In this document: in pieces, positions 6,234 through 8,880 of the stretch
Numbering within the stretch: the stretch's first letter is position 1
Layout of the letters: each line of letters starts with the position of its first letter
Assembly (NCBI GenBank): GCA_017622255.1
Contig: JAGARL010000004.1
Location: 1-8,880 of the forward strand
Length of the DNA: 8,880 bases
Origin: Methanocorpusculum sp.
Lineage (GTDB): Archaea; Halobacteriota; Methanomicrobia; Methanomicrobiales; Methanocorpusculaceae
Reading direction: 5' to 3'
Position numbers and translations under genes: made by a program
Notes under the pieces: generated by a model
Databases searched by the model: none
Told to the model about the DNA's origin: nothing
Seen by the model: the letters and a program-made list of their open reading frames with translations, nothing else

Positions 6234-8116
6234 CAGAGCCACCTGAACTCTGACTTCTTGTGCGTGTCCTCTTCGTTCGACTTCTTCTTCGCGGAAAGCT
6301 TCACCTGCTCGCCGTAATCCTTCGGCATCGGAACACGAGTTACGCGGATTCTGCCGTCATCATCTTTCGGCCGCTGACGGCTTCCGGCAGAGATGTTTCC
6401 GTCGGAATCCTTCGGACGCTGGGTACTGCCAATCTTAACCGCACGGTCAATATCCCGCGGACGCTGGACTTTGGCAATCTGCACATCATCATTCTCTTTC
6501 GGACGCTGAACGCCGCCGATGTGAACTGCGGATTCCGAATCCTTCGGCATATCCTTTCGTCCAAGGTCTGCCATGCCGGAGAGCACCATATCCTCATGTT
6601 TCTCCCGCTTTGGAAGGGCAATGTTGGAAGAGAGCGGACGCTCGGCACGCTTTGCCCCGCCTAAGGAAATCTGCGGGTCACGCTTGCGGGGCTGTTTAGG
6701 AGCAGGAGTCGGAGCCGGTGCTGATTCCGGCTCCCAGACATATTCAGCCTGCGGGGCAGGTTTTCTTATCTCGTGAACAACCTCTTCGAAGAGATCGTCA
6801 TCTTCAGTATATTCATATTCGGTCATATCTTCCTCAATATCGTCTTCGTAGATGGTTTCCGGCAGGACATTCAGATACTCTCCCGGCGGCAGGACTTCTC
6901 CCGGTTCAAAGATGGAGTCATCCGAGGCAATAGAAATCAGCGGGATTTCCTCTTCAATCTCCTCGAAGCCGTAAATCTTTTCGACCTCGGTGTGGTAGGA
7001 GTCATAAATCTCCTCGAGTTCTGCAACCCGCGGAACATTCTGGATTCCGGCAAGGACAATGATGACACCCACATACTTGGTGGACTTTACCGGATAATCG
7101 CCGGCACGCATCTCAAGACCGCGGATGCTGTTGTCAATCCACTTGCGGACCATGTGGAAGCCTTTCATCGAAAGCTCTTCGGATGGACCGGCAATTAAGA
7201 CAAGCGCCTTCTCTGCTGATGTCAGGTCGCAGGGAACAGAAACCTCTTCATAAACCGCCTGCTTTGCGAGGTCAATGATACGCGACGTCCGCTTGTGGCC
7301 TTCGTCTAACATGTACTTCTCGACGAACATCTTCTTGAACATGCCGGAGATGTTGGTCGGAAGTTTTTCGGTTGCATACCCGATGGAGACGATGTCCATT
7401 CCGGTTAAGGTGTTTAAGACTTCTCCTGCGTCAAGCACGACCTCTGCAGACTCCACACCATTGTGCGTGACCTCTCCTGCACGAAGCAGGAGACCGACAC
7501 GGCGGGCGAGCATTTCGTTGAGTTCATCGTAGAGGTCAGAGGTCTGCCGGCGGGTCAGCGGTTTGGGAAGACCTTCCGCATTCAGTTCTGCGGCAGCCGC
7601 TGCCGCTTCGGTCTCGATTCTTCCCGCCCATGTTTCGTTGTCAAAGATAATGGAGGCGCTGCCCATCTGACGGATGGCTTCAAGCTGTTCTGCCGCACGG
7701 GCAGAGACCTTTGCTCCTTCCGAGCGGAACGGAAGCGTGAGGATGGTAAACACCGGGTCGGGGAAGGCGTTTTCCAGCTGTTCCATAAACCGGGGGACAA
7801 GGTCTGCCATGCGGCCTCCAAGGCCAGCACAGACAAAGATTGCATCAATCTCGCTCATGCCCTCCTCCTGGAAGCAGTCGGATATACTGGTTAAATCAAA
7901 GTCATCCCCGCAGGAGTAGTCCTTCATGGTCGGGTCAGATGGAGACAGCACCACACGGCGCTTTACCTCTAAGGATTTCATGGAGTGGATGACTTCGGTG
8001 TCGGCATCGAAAACGAAAGAGCGTACGCTCTTTACCTGACTTCGCTCGTCGTGAGAGTTTAAGGTTTCCACAATCCGGCAGCCTGCACCGCCGATGCCGA
8101 CCAGTAATGCACGCAT
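6233..8116 (-). CDS. Divergent FtsZ/tubulin-superfamily protein with acidic region, Pro-rich linker and C-terminal 15-residue repeats
   Basis: A 627-residue protein whose first ~370 residues follow the FtsZ fold. GIGGAGCRIVETL at 7-19 matches loop T1, FDADTEVI at 36-43 matches T2, and FVCAGLGGRMAD at 94-105 aligns with FtsZ T4 but replaces the GGGTGTG signature with GGRMADL. LPFRSEGAKVSA at 128-139 matches the T5 region, and LDAGEVLNTL at 228-237 lines up with the T7 catalytic loop, keeping acidic residues Asp229 and Glu232 but lacking the usual Asn. Residues ~300-360 resemble the FtsZ C-terminal domain. Then come a strongly acidic region (~381-449), a Pro/Ala linker (~452-476), basic repeats of 15 residues (522-610) and the tip KSEFRWL. 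Canonical FtsZ is about 350-400 residues. Whether it binds GTP or polymerises is unknown. It is not canonical FtsZ or a clear CetZ. It overlaps the HD hydrolase gene by one base. Confidence 0.8.
   Translation of the reverse strand: MRALLVGIGGAGCRIVETLNSHDERSQVKSVRSFVFDADTEVIHSMKSLEVKRRVVLSPSDPTMKDYSCGDDFDLTSISDCFQEEGMSEIDAIFVCAGLGGRMADLVPRFMEQLENAFPDPVFTILTLPFRSEGAKVSARAAEQLEAIRQMGSASIIFDNETWAGRIETEAAAAAAELNAEGLPKPLTRRQTSDLYDELNEMLARRVGLLLRAGEVTHNGVESAEVVLDAGEVLNTLTGMDIVSIGYATEKLPTNISGMFKKMFVEKYMLDEGHKRTSRIIDLAKQAVYEEVSVPCDLTSAEKALVLIAGPSEELSMKGFHMVRKWIDNSIRGLEMRAGDYPVKSTKYVGVIIVLAGIQNVPRVAELEEIYDSYHTEVEKIYGFEEIEEEIPLISIASDDSIFEPGEVLPPGEYLNVLPETIYEDDIEEDMTEYEYTEDDDLFEEVVHEIRKPAPQAEYVWEPESAPAPTPAPKQPRKRDPQISLGGAKRAERPLSSNIALPKREKHEDMVLSGMADLGRKDMPKDSESAVHIGGVQRPKENDDVQIAKVQRPRDIDRAVKIGSTQRPKDSDGNISAGSRQRPKDDDGRIRVTRVPMPKDYGEQVKLSAKKKSNEEDTHKKSEFRWL
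6239..6244 (-). promoter_or_regulatory. Ribosome binding site that decides the HD hydrolase start
   Basis: AGGTGG lies five bases before the ATG at 6231-6233 and encodes the Arg-Trp near the end of the FtsZ-like protein. Because the alternative GTG at 6240-6242 lies inside this motif, the downstream ATG is the better start. Confidence 0.65.
6287..6553 (-). repeat. Six tandem ~15-residue repeats in the tail of the FtsZ-like protein
   Basis: Residues 522-610 of the FtsZ-like protein divide into six consecutive units of 15, 14, 15, 15, 15 and 15 residues, starting at residues 522, 537, 551, 566, 581 and 596. The consensus is roughly Q-R-P-K-D-x-D-x-x-V-x-I-x-x-V; the first unit begins DMPK and the last PMPK. 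At DNA level only the block encoding QRPK is well conserved (plus strand TTCGGACGCTG or close variants), so this is a protein repeat that has diverged. Two or three weaker units may precede it, at 474-488, 489-503 and about 504-521. Confidence 0.85.
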
Positions 8117-8140
8117 GTATTCTACTGTATTATTGGGTGT

Positions 8141-8153
8141 TTAAAAAATATAA
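8141..8153 (-). promoter_or_regulatory. Probable TATA box for the FtsZ-like gene
   Basis: The minus strand reads CCCTTATATTTTTTAAACACC ahead of the FtsZ-like ATG; the TTATATTT core lies about 30-37 bases upstream. With the usual archaeal TATA-to-start distance of about 25 bases, transcription would begin within roughly 10 bases of the ATG, giving a nearly leaderless mRNA, which fits the absence of a Shine-Dalgarno sequence. The T6 run inside the element could also help end transcription of the surface-protein gene just upstream. Confidence 0.6.
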
Positions 8154-8168
8154 GGGTTCAGTGAGAGG

Positions 8169-8880
8169 TTAGAAGGAATCTCTCTTCTGAGTGGGCGGGT
8201 AGGATTTTGCCGGAGACTTGACCGGTTTTCTTCTTCTGCCGGAGATGACAAGGGCAAGAATCAGAATCAGGATGACAACCGCAAGAACACCGATGCCGAT
8301 TAAGACAACCGGAACACTTCCCTGCATCTCAATGACGACAATGTTCTCTGCTCCTTCCGTTACGGTGTGGAGAACACCTTCCGCATTGTATCCTTCGTGC
8401 GATGCGGAGATGAAAATCTTAGTTCCCGGCGCAACGGTTGTTGTATAGACACCGTTTGCATCGGTGATTCCTTTGATGTCTCCGTCAAAATAGATAACGG
8501 AATCTGAAACCGGTTTGCCGTCAGCGAGGGTTTTGACGGTAAGTGTGGATGCAGAACGGCTCAGAGTAACAGTCGCAGAGGTACTTTCCTCGGTGAAGGC
8601 GATTGAGGAGGAGTAGGCTGCGAAGTTTGCAGCCTCGACTTTTACCGTGTATGTTCCAGCGGTGTAGGAGGCAAGCTGTGCTCTGCCGTAGGAGTCCGTG
8701 TATGCCGCAAGGTTTCCGTTCAGGTAGACAGCCGCTCCGGAGACCGGCTCTTTGTCCTCGGAGTAGACGAGAATCAGCGGGTTAACGCGGGAGACAGAAA
8801 GCTCAACAGTGTATGCGGATGCATCCTTTTCCAGGAAAATCTCTTTGCTGTAGGAAACGTAAGACGGAGCGGAGACAGAG
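8169..8880 (-). CDS. Membrane-anchored surface protein with tandem PEGA/carboxypeptidase-regulatory-like domains (N-terminus outside window)
   Basis: The visible 236 residues are the C-terminal part of a larger protein. Two tandem beta-rich domains of about 77 residues occupy residues ~31-107 and ~110-186 of the fragment, each with a G/E-x-P-V-S segment, a V-Y-L/F-(N/D)-G strand, a T-D-x-x-G turn and a Gly-rich Y-T-V-x-V or I-F-I-S-A strand. The end of a third domain lies at 1-29. This is the pattern of PEGA or carboxypeptidase-regulatory-like (transthyretin-like) domains, common in archaeal surface proteins. A single membrane segment follows at about 189-212, then a basic tail beginning SGRRRKPVK and ending KRDSF, so the domains face outside. 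The stop is the TAA at 8169-8171. The signal peptide and any other domains are beyond the window. It does not carry a PGF-CTERM sorting signal; the anchor is a plain transmembrane helix. Function beyond cell-surface structure or binding is unknown. Confidence 0.85.
   Translation of the reverse strand, partial: SVSAPSYVSYSKEIFLEKDASAYTVELSVSRVNPLILVYSEDKEPVSGAAVYLNGNLAAYTDSYGRAQLASYTAGTYTVKVEAANFAAYSSSIAFTEESTSATVTLSRSASTLTVKTLADGKPVSDSVIYFDGDIKGITDANGVYTTTVAPGTKIFISASHEGYNAEGVLHTVTEGAENIVVIEMQGSVPVVLIGIGVLAVVILILILALVISGRRRKPVKSPAKSYPPTQKRDSF

Noticed and set aside
6233..6242. GTG start for the HD hydrolase three codons upstream
   Set aside because: The GTG is part of the AGGTGG ribosome binding site; the ATG at 6231-6233 has correct spacing and gives the typical family N-terminus.
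6287..6553. CRISPR-like or DNA-level repeat array
   Set aside because: The period is about 45 bases and in frame; only the QRPK-coding core is similar at DNA level and there are no unique spacers. It is a protein repeat inside a coding region.
6233..8116. Canonical FtsZ or CetZ
   Set aside because: The GGGTGTG signature is missing, the T3 glycines are absent, and the length with repeats is far beyond normal FtsZ. The general fold match stands, but not a canonical assignment.
1..8880. tRNA, rRNA, insertion sequence, prophage or integrase
   Set aside because: The window is almost fully occupied by eight recognised coding regions with uniform composition; no cloverleaf, transposase motif or flanking repeats were seen.

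Overview
The window reads as archaeal DNA, most likely from a methanogen of the Methanomicrobiales (a Methanocorpusculum-like organism is my best guess; this is inference). Three things support that: an archaeal modified-mevalonate gene set, TATA-type promoters with very short leaders, and a T-run used as a terminator. All eight genes lie on the minus strand and are densely packed. I see no RNA genes, CRISPR arrays, insertion sequences or integration signs.

Reading in the direction of transcription (high to low coordinates): 8169-8880 is the 3' end of a cell-surface protein with tandem PEGA/carboxypeptidase-regulatory-like domains, a C-terminal membrane anchor and a short basic tail. After a 52-base gap with a good TATA element comes 6233-8116, a 627-residue divergent FtsZ/tubulin-superfamily protein. 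Its GTP-binding signature loop is degenerate and it carries a long acidic region, a Pro-rich linker and at least six 15-residue repeats. Its stop overlaps the start of 5034-6233, a SAMHD1/dGTPase-like HD phosphohydrolase that ends in front of an eight-T run.

A 178-base intergenic region with an inverted repeat and an 11-base-period direct repeat separates that pair from a second operon, 4855 down to 1: ubiX (flavin prenyltransferase), a UbiD-family decarboxylase, the AcnX large subunit, an M50/site-2-type membrane protease, and cobQ (cobyric acid synthase, running off the window). Gaps are 0, 3, 3 and -1 bases, several with visible Shine-Dalgarno sequences. The first three genes match the archaeal mevalonate branch in which 5-phosphomevalonate is dehydrated by an AcnX enzyme and then decarboxylated by a prenyl-FMN-dependent UbiD homologue to isopentenyl phosphate, with UbiX supplying the cofactor.

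The part most worth a second look is the divergent FtsZ-like protein with its repeat tail, translationally coupled to an HD nucleotide hydrolase. The mevalonate cluster is known biochemistry, but its linkage to a membrane protease and a cobamide gene is less expected.
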